Source: JAGXTF01 sp040376005 (GTDB lineage: Bacteria > Bacteroidota > Bacteroidia > NS11-12g > UBA955). From it: a stretch of 14,376 nucleotides of DNA. Below, piece after piece: positions 1-6,546 of the stretch. Each line of letters opens with the position of its first letter. Within the stretch, counting starts at the first letter, position 1. The notes under the pieces are model-generated. The model searched no databases, had not been told where the DNA came from, and worked only from the letters and a program-made list of their open reading frames with translations. A program made the position numbers and the translations under genes. The DNA lies in assembly GCA_040376005.1 (NCBI GenBank), contig JBEIRK010000068.1, positions 1 through 14,376 of the forward strand. The letters run 5' to 3'.

Positions 1-455
1 AGCATTACATAGGCAATGGTGTCTCCTGTCAATTCAAAACTGTTTTTATACATCAACACCGCTTTTGCATAGCTCTTTTTCGCAAAATTGGTCATTGCCT
101 CTTTGTTATTGTAATCTACAATTTCCTCAAAAACCTCGCGGTACTCTTCAAGAAACTTCCCCTCTATATCCCGTTCACGGGCTTTTACTGCACTTTTTAC
201 GGCCTCTTTGTCATAATTGACTTTGCCCCCTTGGTATTTGGACATTTTGCTCATTTGGAATTCTGAGCAAGCCCTCAAGTACCACCAGTCTGCCTGACTT
301 TTATCTTTTTCCAAAGCCTTTTTTGCGGCACTTTGTGCTTTGGCAAATTGGCCTGCATTATATGCTTTTTTAGCAGCAATCATTTGCTTGTCTTGCGCCT
401 GGGCTGCAACAATTACAAATGCGCTAAGCATGAAGAGAAGGAGATGTTTTCTCAT
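1..455 (-). CDS. secreted TPR-like protein, C-terminus cut off by the window edge
   Basis: An open frame runs from an ATG at 455-453 to the window edge without a stop (151 whole codons), so the C-terminus is missing. The N-terminus is a clear Sec signal peptide: a basic MRKH start, a hydrophobic stretch at residues 5-18, and a likely cleavage after AQA at about residue 20. Residues 25-50 (AAKKAYNAGQFAKAQSAAKK) have the spacing of a tetratricopeptide helix pair. A second similar pattern (FAKKSYAKAVLMYKNSFEL) lies near residues 124-142. TPR-like repeats usually mediate protein contacts; here the protein would be periplasmic or outer-membrane-associated. The rest is rich in Lys, Glu and Ala and I recognise no catalytic domain. 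It lies just downstream of the ABC-F gene but seems to have its own promoter in the gap. The specific role is unknown. Confidence 0.8.
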   Translation of the reverse strand, partial: MRKHLLLFMLSAFVIVAAQAQDKQMIAAKKAYNAGQFAKAQSAAKKALEKDKSQADWWYLRACSEFQMSKMSKYQGGKVNYDKEAVKSAVKARERDIEGKFLEEYREVFEEIVDYNNKEAMTNFAKKSYAKAVLMYKNSFELTGDTIAYVM

Positions 456-498
456 GTGTGTGTTATATGCTGTTCTAGATTGGGCAAAATACGGAAAT

Positions 499-528
499 CA
501 AAAGTACAATTGCGAATCTATGTTCAAA
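499..528 (-). promoter_or_regulatory. Bacteroidota-type promoter for the TPR-like gene
   Basis: Read on the minus strand, TTTG (528-525) is followed by 18 bases and then TACTTTTG (506-499), an exact match to the -7 consensus TAnnTTTG. The -33 box overlaps the stop codon of the ABC-F gene. The start codon of the TPR-like gene is at 455, giving a leader of roughly 40 bases. Assignment is by motif match only. Confidence 0.55.
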
Positions 529-2407
529 TTTCAGAAAGCTCAATCCAACGAGAGAGTAAACGGTCTAAGTCCGCTTCCAATTGTTTCAATGCTGCAGAAA
601 TTTCCAACAACTTCTCATGATCCCTGCTGGTATTGAGTTCTTCGATCAACTGATTTTTCTTAATCTCAAGTGCCGGCATATCGATTTCCAATTGCTCCAA
701 TTCTCTTTGTTCATTAAAACTCAATTTTCGCTTTGTCGTTTCAATTTTCTGTTGAACCTTTTCTGCGGCTTTCTCTGCTTTTAATTCTTTTTTCTCTTCT
801 GCCTTTTTCGCATCTTTCCATTCGCGATAGTCGGTGTAATTGCCTGGGAAGTCGCGAATTTGACCTTGGCCTTCAAAGACAAATAAGTGATCGCACAATC
901 TGTCTAGGAAATACCTATCGTGACTCACAATGACGGTGCTGCCTTTAAAGGTGTCTAAGAATTCTTCAAGCACGTTTAATGTGCCAATATCCAAGTCGTT
1001 GGTAGGTTCGTCAAGTATCAAGAAATTCGGGTTTTGCAAAAGGATACGCAGCAATTGCAATCGTTTTCTTTCGCCTCCGCTTAACTTGTCTACAGTTTTA
1101 TATTGTTCTTTTGGTGGAAATAAGAATCGGGTCAAAAATTGGGATGATGATACAATAGCACCATCGGCCAATTCTACATTGGGTGCGATGTCGTTCACAA
1201 CATCGATCAAGCGTTTGCTCAACTCTGTTGCTGGTAGATCTTCCTCTTGAGAATAGTATCCAATAACGGTATTTTCACCGGTAACGATGTCTCCTTTGTC
1301 GGTTTCCATCTTTCCCGTAAGGATTCTTAATAGGGTAGTTTTACCGCAGCCATTTTGCCCCACGATTCCCACTTTCTCTCCTTTTAAAAAGTTATGCCGA
1401 AAATGGTCAATTAAGACTTTATCCCCCAAGGTCTTGCCAATTCCTCTAGCCTCAAGTATACGTCCGCCTTGCCTGCGGTCTTTAATTTCTAATTGAACCT
1501 TTTCCTGAATCGCAGGGCCTGCGATAGCTTGGGTAAGTTCGCCAAATGCAGCAATCCTAGACTTGCTCTTGGTGCCGCGGGCTTTGGGCATGCGTCGCAT
1601 CCATTCTAGTTCTTTGCGATATAGATTTCTTGCCTTATCTGCTTCTGCCTTCTGATTTTCCAGTCTTTCTTCTTTCTTCTCCAAATACCAGGCATAGTTA
1701 CCGGCATATTTGAGCATTTGGCCTTGGTCTAGCTCTATAATTTGATTGGTAACCGCATCTAAAAAATAACGGTCGTGGGTAACCACCAAGCAGGTTTCAA
1801 AATGGGTAGCAATGAGATTCTGCAACCATTCAACGGTTTCTATATCCAAGTGGTTGGTGGGTTCATCCAGTATTAATACATCGGGCTCTTCGGCTAGAAT
1901 TCGAGCCAAAGCAACTCTTTTTTTCTGTCCACCACTCAAGGCGCCGGTAGGGGTGTCCATGGAGTCACCAATGCCCAGTCTTCCAATGATTTCGCGTATA
2001 CCCGCTTCATAACTCCAAGCATCGCGTTGGTGCATTTCAGCGGTGAGACTATCCAGTTTTTCTAAGTAATCCTCTGATTCCTCAGGATGCATGGTTAACA
2101 GCTCATATTCTTTAACCAGGGCTGTTAGCGGATTCGCATTGTTAAAGACATTCTCAAATACGGTGGCTTGTAAATTCAGGTCAGGTTGCTGACCCAAAAA
2201 ACCCACGGTGCATTCTTTGCGCACTGAAACGCGCCCGCTTTGTGGGGGAACCAAGCCAGCCAGTACCTTTAACAAGGTGCTTTTGCCTGTACCGTTTACA
2301 CCTACCAGACCAATTTTATCTCCTTTGGAAATGCCAAAGTTAAGTGCATTAAATAAGGTCTTATCGCCTGCGGTATATGCAATGTTTTCAGCGGATAGCA
2401 AATTCAC
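524..2407 (-). CDS. uup: ABC-F family ATPase, Uup-type
   Basis: This 627-residue soluble protein has two ABC ATPase domains and no membrane segments, which defines the ABC-F class. These proteins bind ribosomes or branched DNA rather than transporting. Domain 1 has Walker A GVNGTGKST (36-44), signature LSGGQ (157-161) and Walker B VLILDEP (177-183). Domain 2 has Walker A GQNGCGKTT (350-358), signature LSGGE (442-446) and Walker B FLILDEP (462-468). The linker (about 236-300) carries a basic stretch, EWMRRMPKARGTKSKSR, typical of the Uup branch. The C-terminal 95 residues are a charged coiled coil, also a Uup hallmark. Length matches E. coli Uup (about 635). The start is GTG at 2407-2405, chosen because homology begins at once and a -7 promoter element ends four bases upstream. 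Uup is linked to ribosome assembly and suppression of transposon excision. An antibiotic-protection ABC-F is less likely given the coiled-coil tail. Confidence 0.92.
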   Translation of the reverse strand: MNLLSAENIAYTAGDKTLFNALNFGISKGDKIGLVGVNGTGKSTLLKVLAGLVPPQSGRVSVRKECTVGFLGQQPDLNLQATVFENVFNNANPLTALVKEYELLTMHPEESEDYLEKLDSLTAEMHQRDAWSYEAGIREIIGRLGIGDSMDTPTGALSGGQKKRVALARILAEEPDVLILDEPTNHLDIETVEWLQNLIATHFETCLVVTHDRYFLDAVTNQIIELDQGQMLKYAGNYAWYLEKKEERLENQKAEADKARNLYRKELEWMRRMPKARGTKSKSRIAAFGELTQAIAGPAIQEKVQLEIKDRRQGGRILEARGIGKTLGDKVLIDHFRHNFLKGEKVGIVGQNGCGKTTLLRILTGKMETDKGDIVTGENTVIGYYSQEEDLPATELSKRLIDVVNDIAPNVELADGAIVSSSQFLTRFLFPPKEQYKTVDKLSGGERKRLQLLRILLQNPNFLILDEPTNDLDIGTLNVLEEFLDTFKGSTVIVSHDRYFLDRLCDHLFVFEGQGQIRDFPGNYTDYREWKDAKKAEEKKELKAEKAAEKVQQKIETTKRKLSFNEQRELEQLEIDMPALEIKKNQLIEELNTSRDHEKLLEISAALKQLEADLDRLLSRWIELSEI

Positions 2408-2411
2408 GCTG

Positions 2412-2419
2412 CAAAGGTA
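2412..2419 (-). promoter_or_regulatory. -7 promoter element abutting the uup start
   Basis: TACCTTTG on the minus strand matches TAnnTTTG exactly and ends four bases before the GTG start, so transcription probably begins at or next to the start codon. I see no convincing TTTG -33 box at the expected distance, where the sequence is the terminator of the upstream gene. Confidence 0.5.
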
Positions 2420-2428
2420 GGGGCAATT

Positions 2429-2463
2429 AAAAAAGGCCGACGATTCGCCAGCCTCCTTTTTTT
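2429..2463 (-). terminator. intrinsic terminator after the lipoprotein gene
   Basis: A GC-rich imperfect hairpin (outer stem AGGC/GCCT, 2434-2437 with 2451-2454, and partly paired inside) is flanked by A-runs and T-runs on both sides. It could therefore work in either direction. It lies 17 or more bases past the stop of the upstream minus-strand lipoprotein gene and just before the uup promoter, separating the two units. Confidence 0.6.
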
Positions 2464-2479
2464 AATTTTTATAGTAGGG

Positions 2480-3013
2480 TTAGAATGCTATTGTCCAGGT
2501 GATTTCCACCTTAATATCAATGGGATGGTCAATATCTGAGTTTAATACTCCCGCTACACGGTACTGCACGTCTGCTGCCTTTGCATAGGGAAGGACATCT
2601 ATAGAATTATCCACGTCTGCTGCCAGTATGGATAAGCCGGTGTGTGGCACAGGGTCTTTCCACGCAATTTTTTTAAGGGGCAATGAGGCAGAACTGCTGC
2701 CGACTTCAAGGATGGCATTGTCCACCACATCAAATGTAACTGGGCTGCTACTGCCATCAATAAGGGTAAATGTTGCAGATTTTATTTGAAGCTTGGATAA
2801 TTTGTCTAGGCTGACATTGTATTTTTCCAGTTCGGATTTCAAATCTATAGTCGCATTATTGACATCTTCATAGGAGCCCTTCACCTGGGTTTCTATGGTA
2901 AAGGTAACACTGCCGCCATTGATGTCTTGGGTGATGTCGACGAGCTTGCAGCCTGCAGTGAATAGCAACAATCCCATTGCGAATAGCGATAATAGGGTAG
3001 AGAGTTTTTTCAT
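2480..3013 (-). CDS. small lipoprotein of unknown function
   Basis: The protein is 177 residues from the ATG at 3013-3011. That start is preferred over an upstream in-frame start because it begins directly with the lipoprotein signal MKKLSTLL and lies just past a -7 promoter element. The signal peptide ends in a lipobox-like FTAGC with the lipidated Cys at residue 22; the next residue is Lys, which favours export to the outer membrane or periplasmic face. The mature part is Ser/Val/Thr-rich with alternating hydrophobic residues, suggesting a beta-sandwich, and ends in a strand (VEITWTIAF). A helical stretch (about 58-75) follows the first strands. I recognise no family. It has its own promoter and terminator, so it appears to be a single-gene transcript. 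Neighbours (FrnE-like oxidoreductase, ABC-F) give no clue to its role. Confidence 0.8.
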   Translation of the reverse strand: MKKLSTLLSLFAMGLLLFTAGCKLVDITQDINGGSVTFTIETQVKGSYEDVNNATIDLKSELEKYNVSLDKLSKLQIKSATFTLIDGSSSPVTFDVVDNAILEVGSSSASLPLKKIAWKDPVPHTGLSILAADVDNSIDVLPYAKAADVQYRVAGVLNSDIDHPIDIKVEITWTIAF

Positions 3014-3018
3014 AAATA

Positions 3019-3050
3019 CGAAGATACGAAGCAGCACTTATATAGACAAA
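3019..3050 (-). promoter_or_regulatory. promoter of the lipoprotein gene
   Basis: Minus-strand TTTG (3050-3047), a 20-base spacer and TATCTTCG (3026-3019; seven of eight bases against TAnnTTTG) form a good Bacteroidota promoter. The -7 box ends five bases before the ATG at 3013, so the mRNA is probably leaderless or nearly so. Confidence 0.55.
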
Positions 3051-3083
3051 TAAATCCAACCCGTGTAGGTCTTCTTTTGTGTC

Positions 3084-3713
3084 TTAAGAACGCAGCGCCT
3101 GAAGGGTTTGTAAGAAAGCCTCCACAGGCTGTGCGCCTGAAATGGCATATTTTCGATCAAAGACAAAAAAGGGAACACCCCGAACGCCAATTTCCTGCGC
3201 TTCTGCGATATCGCGCGATACCTCAACTTGGAATTTCTCGGACCTTAGTGTGTCTTCCGTTTCTGTAACATCCATTCCCAATTGGCTCGCCATATCTATG
3301 AGCACCGCTATATCATCTACATTCTTACCCTCTGTGAAGTATGCGGCAAACAAAAGCTCCTCTGCTTCGTGCTGCTTTCCATAGGTCTTTGCGAGGTGAG
3401 AAAACTGATGCGCTTTGGCGGTATTGGCAGGTATCGCTTGGTTGAGATTGTACTTCAATCCTTCATTGGCGGCCATGGCACTCACCTGGGTGTTCATTTG
3501 TGCGGCCTGTTCTATGGCAATATTCTTATGTCTGGCCAAGTATTCATTTAAGTTGCCCTTTGTATCCGTGACCAAATCTGGTGATAATTGGTAGCTTTTC
3601 CAAGAAATATGTATGTCTTCTGTTTGGCCATACTCGGCTAAGGCCTGCTCCAGTTTTCGCTTTCCTATGTAGCAAAACGGACACATGATATCACTCCAAA
3701 TCTCAATTTCCAC
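3084..3713 (-). CDS. DsbA-family oxidoreductase, FrnE-like
   Basis: The product has 209 residues. A thioredoxin-fold CxxC (C11-P-F-C14) sits right after the first strand (MEIEIWSDIM), and the start EIEIWSDIMCPFCYIGKRKL is characteristic of the FrnE/DsbA-like subgroup. The alpha-helical insertion covers roughly residues 40-145. A cis-proline-type loop (GVRGVPFFVF, about 178-187) and the closing segment (ISGAQPVEAFLQTLQAL) complete the fold. There is no signal peptide, so it is expected in the cytoplasm, unlike periplasmic DsbA. FrnE homologues act as disulfide oxidoreductases or isomerases in oxidative stress, and others are 2-hydroxychromene-2-carboxylate isomerase relatives; the substrate cannot be read here. 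The start is GTG at 3713-3711; no in-frame ATG would keep the first strand. It sits between dinB and the lipoprotein gene, with its own upstream promoter motif. Confidence 0.9.
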   Translation of the reverse strand: MEIEIWSDIMCPFCYIGKRKLEQALAEYGQTEDIHISWKSYQLSPDLVTDTKGNLNEYLARHKNIAIEQAAQMNTQVSAMAANEGLKYNLNQAIPANTAKAHQFSHLAKTYGKQHEAEELLFAAYFTEGKNVDDIAVLIDMASQLGMDVTETEDTLRSEKFQVEVSRDIAEAQEIGVRGVPFFVFDRKYAISGAQPVEAFLQTLQALRS

Positions 3714-3741
3714 GACGTGTTGTATTTGTTTTTTGTTTAAA

Positions 3742-3749
3742 CAAATGTA
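3742..3749 (-). promoter_or_regulatory. -7 promoter element of the FrnE-like gene
   Basis: Minus-strand TACATTTG matches TAnnTTTG exactly and lies 28 bases before the GTG start. A TTG is present 16 bases further upstream, a slightly short spacing for a -33 box. Confidence 0.45.
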
Positions 3750-3822
3750 ATGCCGTTTTTGTTCGCAAGAGGCATTTCATATTCAGAAAGCAATTGTTTT
3801 TCAGCCCTATGTAAGGTCGGGG

Positions 3823-5037
3823 CTATGTTTTTCTATTTGCCAATAGTGGAGGCGGACCGCCTTCAAAAGGATTGTCCATGCGTCCAATGGTTCTAGCGCC
3901 CAAGCCTATAGCCCGCTTTACAGCGCTGTCGCCATAGCGGTTTCGAATTCTGTCCATCGCTTGATAAAGGTTTACCAATTCTTCGCTGTCTTCAAACATA
4001 TTCATTTGTAAGCCTCCGGTTACCAAATCGCTATACCGCACGCCAATAAGCCGCACCAAAAGACGCCGGTTGTACAATTTCTGAAATAGCGATTTTACAT
4101 GGCTTATCAATGTATGGTCCGCACTCGTATAAGGGATTTTTATTTGCTGGGTATGGGTGTTGAAGTCGCTATATCGAATTTTTATCGCCACGCAGGCACA
4201 TACCCGATTGCCTTTTCGGAGCTGATATGCCAAGTTCTCAGCCATAGCCGTAAGTATACTTTCTAGCTTCACCGTATCTATGGTGTCTTTGTCAAAGGTG
4301 CGTTCGGTACTAATGCTTTTGCGTTCGTGATAGGGCTCTACAGGACTGTTGTCAATGCCGTTGGCCTTCTTCCATATTACTTGTCCCGCCTTGCCTAAGG
4401 TTTTGTCCATGAGTGCCATGGGCATCTCCTGCACGGTGTTGATGAGTTTTATTCCCAATCCACGAAGGGTTTTGTAGGTCTCTGTTCCTACTCCAGGTAT
4501 CTTTTGTATGCTCAAAGGTGCCAAAAAAGGTTTTTCTGTGCCTTTTATAATATGGCGCTGACCCGCAGGCTTTGCCTCTCCCGTAGCGATCTTGCTTACC
4601 GTTTTGTTTATGCTCAAACCAAAGGAAATAGGTAAGCCCGTCTCTTTCTGAATCTTGTCTTTAATCTCTAGCGTCAATTGCCAACACCCAAAAAAACGAT
4701 CCATACCCGTTAAGTCGATGTAAAACTCATCAATACTGCTCTTCTCATATACAGGAACTTGCTCCGCAATGATATCCGTAACCATATGGGAATAGTCGCT
4801 ATACAACTGGCTGTCGCCCCTTATAATGATAGCGTCTGGACAGAGCTGACGGGCCATTTTCATAGGCATAGCACTGCGAACCCCAAACGCACGCGCTTCG
4901 TAACTACAGCTAGCCACAACCCCTCGGTCGCCCGTGCCCCCTATAAGCAATGGCTTACCCACAAAGGCCGTGTTGCGCAGCCTTTCTACACTCACAAAAA
5001 AGGAGTCTAGGTCCATGTGCGCAATGTTCTTTTCCAT
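3823..5037 (-). CDS. dinB: DNA polymerase IV (Y-family translesion polymerase)
   Basis: The product has 404 residues from the ATG at 5037-5035; the frame is open to an upstream TTG at 5061, but homology begins at MEKNIAHMDLDSFF. Catalytic carboxylates are visible: D9 in HMDLDSFF, and D103/E104 in the KSSIDEFYIDL motif. F14 is at the steric-gate position that excludes ribonucleotides. The finger motif SYEARAFGV (45-53) and the helix-hairpin-helix KIPGVGTET (179-187) of the thumb are present. The little-finger domain follows from about 240. QMNMF (344-348) resembles the beta-clamp-binding motif, but it sits about 55 residues before the end rather than at the very C-terminus. Pol IV extends primers past damaged bases with low fidelity. 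The neighbouring genes show no SOS cassette (no imuB, dnaE2 or lexA). Confidence 0.95.
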   Translation of the reverse strand: MEKNIAHMDLDSFFVSVERLRNTAFVGKPLLIGGTGDRGVVASCSYEARAFGVRSAMPMKMARQLCPDAIIIRGDSQLYSDYSHMVTDIIAEQVPVYEKSSIDEFYIDLTGMDRFFGCWQLTLEIKDKIQKETGLPISFGLSINKTVSKIATGEAKPAGQRHIIKGTEKPFLAPLSIQKIPGVGTETYKTLRGLGIKLINTVQEMPMALMDKTLGKAGQVIWKKANGIDNSPVEPYHERKSISTERTFDKDTIDTVKLESILTAMAENLAYQLRKGNRVCACVAIKIRYSDFNTHTQQIKIPYTSADHTLISHVKSLFQKLYNRRLLVRLIGVRYSDLVTGGLQMNMFEDSEELVNLYQAMDRIRNRYGDSAVKRAIGLGARTIGRMDNPFEGGPPPLLANRKT

Positions 5038-5072
5038 CGCTAATACTGCGCCTCCCCGCAAGTGCTACAGCA

Positions 5073-5088
5073 GCGCAGCACCCTGCGC
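5073..5088 (-). repeat. perfect inverted repeat in the dinB leader
   Basis: GCGCAG and CTGCGC form a six-base-pair stem around a four-base loop, 35 bases upstream of the dinB ATG. It has no T-run and so is not a terminator. It could be an operator half-site pair or an mRNA hairpin affecting dinB translation. Confidence 0.4.
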
Positions 5089-5220
5089 ATACTCCTTTGA
5101 ATATAGCATTTCATGAATATTTTGTTAAAATTAATGACAAACAATTGCCAATAAAAATAACATATTGATTTTGTATGTGCAAGTGCAGTTGTTAGAAAAA
5201 GTGAAAATCTCTTGCAAACT

Positions 5221-5241
5221 GTCTAGAAACCGTCTAAAAAC
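5221..5241 (+). repeat. two 10-base direct repeats, 11-base period
   Basis: GTCTAGAAAC (5221-5230) and GTCTAAAAAC (5232-5241) differ at one base and are spaced by about one helical turn, upstream of the aminotransferase gene. The arrangement suits tandem binding by a regulator, but chance is possible at this length. Confidence 0.3.
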
Positions 5242-5317
5242 AGGTCTTTTCAATTGAAAATAGCATGAAAAGATGGCAACTCCATCTAAAATCTGTTATT
5301 TCGCGGCTCCTACTAGT

Positions 5318-6412
5318 ATGCAAGTACCATTTTTTGACCTCAAAAGACAATACGATTCACTAAAAGAGCCCATGCACAAAGCTTTGGATGCGGTTATGGA
5401 GAAAACAGCATTTAGCGGTGGCCCATTTGTAGATGCCTTCGAATTAGAATTGGCCGCCTATGCAGGTACGCAATACGCCGTGTGCTTAAATAGCGGAACC
5501 AGTGCCCTGCACTTGGCGATGCTTACCCTAGGCATAGGTCCAGGGGATGAGGTTATAATCCCCGCCAATACCTTTATTGCAACGGCTTGGGGTCCAAGCT
5601 ATGCAGGCGCTACTCCGGTATTTGCAGACTGTGACCCACATACATGGAACCTAAGTCCGGAAGCTGCCGAGAAAGCCATTACGCCAAAAACAAAGGCAAT
5701 CATCGGGGTGCATCTCTATGGACAACCCTGCAATATCGAAGCTTTATTGGATATCTGCAATAAACATAACCTTCACTTTATTGAAGATAATGCCCAAGGC
5801 ATTGGCTCTACCTATCAAGGGAAAAAGACAGGTACTTTTGGTATCATCTCTTGCACCAGTTTCTATCCGGGTAAAAACCTAGGTTGCTATGGGGAAGGTG
5901 GTGCATTGTTTACCAACGATGAAGGTATAGCCAATCATGCAAAATCACTCAGAAGTCATGGTGCTGCAGTGCGCTATTATCATGATGAAGTAGGGTATAA
6001 CTATAGAATGGAAGGCTTCCAAGCCGCCGTGCTCCAAGTGAAACTTCCACTGATTGATTCATGGAATGCCCGCCGCCGCACTATCGCCAATAGGTATAAG
6101 TCGGAAGGGGCCAATCCTAAAATCACCTTCCAGCAAGAAGAAGCAGGTGCAGAAAGTGTATATCATCTTGCCGTAGTTACAGTAGAAAATAAGGAAGACT
6201 TTACACAGTATCTACAGTCTCAAGGTATTGGTTTCGCATTTCACTATCCTGTGCCATGCCACTTGCAAAAAGCCTATGCGAACTTGGGGTATAAAACGGG
6301 TGATTTCCCCGTATCTGAGTTTGAAGCATCGCATTGTGTTTCCCTGCCCATGTTTCCCGAAATGACGGATGGCGAGGTGCAGGCGGTAATTACAGCGCTT
6401 AAGAATTATTAA
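5318..6412 (+). CDS. DegT/DnrJ/EryC1/StrS family PLP-dependent sugar aminotransferase
   Basis: The product has 364 residues from the ATG at 5318, preferred because family homology begins at MQVPFFDLKRQYDSL. An in-frame ATG at 5273 would add 15 residues (379 total) unlike the family. In the longer numbering, the PLP-phosphate loop is SGTSALH (74-80), the cofactor Asp lies in FIEDNAQGIG (169-178), and the Schiff-base Lys is K201 in FYPGKNLGCYGEGG. HYPVPCH (324-330) and the final SLPMFPEMTDGEV are also diagnostic. These enzymes transfer an amino group from glutamate to a nucleotide-linked keto-sugar for O-antigen, capsule or glycoprotein glycans. The VPFFDLKRQY start resembles the FdtB/QdtB-like dTDP-3-keto-sugar branch, but the substrate is not certain. 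No other sugar-nucleotide or glycosyltransferase gene is in the window, so it stands alone here. Confidence 0.92.
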   Translation: MQVPFFDLKRQYDSLKEPMHKALDAVMEKTAFSGGPFVDAFELELAAYAGTQYAVCLNSGTSALHLAMLTLGIGPGDEVIIPANTFIATAWGPSYAGATPVFADCDPHTWNLSPEAAEKAITPKTKAIIGVHLYGQPCNIEALLDICNKHNLHFIEDNAQGIGSTYQGKKTGTFGIISCTSFYPGKNLGCYGEGGALFTNDEGIANHAKSLRSHGAAVRYYHDEVGYNYRMEGFQAAVLQVKLPLIDSWNARRRTIANRYKSEGANPKITFQQEEAGAESVYHLAVVTVENKEDFTQYLQSQGIGFAFHYPVPCHLQKAYANLGYKTGDFPVSEFEASHCVSLPMFPEMTDGEVQAVITALKNY

Positions 6413-6505
6413 GGGCATAAATCCCCAAATACGGCTAGTCTTTTGTAAGGCTAAACTCCTATTTTTTTCAATTTACCGCCTTTTTTACAACTACTCGACA
6501 GTTTT

Positions 6506-6538
6506 TTTGTTATCATAGAAACTTACATCTTATTTTTG
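6506..6538 (+). promoter_or_regulatory. strong Bacteroidota promoter of the surface-protein gene
   Basis: TTTG (6506-6509), a 21-base spacer and TATTTTTG (6531-6538) match the -33/-7 consensus exactly. The -7 box ends eight bases before the TTG start at 6547, so the 5' leader would be very short. Confidence 0.65.
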
Positions 6539-6546
6539 AGATTCGC

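Larger units (their letters stand above)
5062..5317. other. divergent intergenic region between dinB and the aminotransferase gene
   Basis: This AT-rich region must hold the promoters of both flanking genes, but neither has an exact TAnnTTTG match. TATATTCA on the minus strand near 5098-5105 is the nearest candidate for dinB. The dinB leader contains a hairpin (5073-5088). Ahead of the aminotransferase is a pair of 10-base direct repeats (5221-5241). No gene or RNA is recognisable. The right boundary assumes the aminotransferase starts at 5318. Confidence 0.4.

Noticed and set aside
333..636. Two overlapping plus-strand open frames of 95 and 98 codons
   Set aside because: They run antisense across the start of the TPR-like gene and the end of uup, with no promoter or ribosome site; the minus-strand genes explain the sequence.
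5273..5317. In-frame upstream ATG adding 15 residues to the aminotransferase
   Set aside because: The extra residues have no family counterpart, and the typical N-terminus begins at the ATG at 5318. It cannot be fully excluded.
6413..6546. Possible terminator after the aminotransferase gene
   Set aside because: Short T-runs and weak three-base stems (such as GGG/CCC just past the stop) are present, but no hairpin is stable enough to call.
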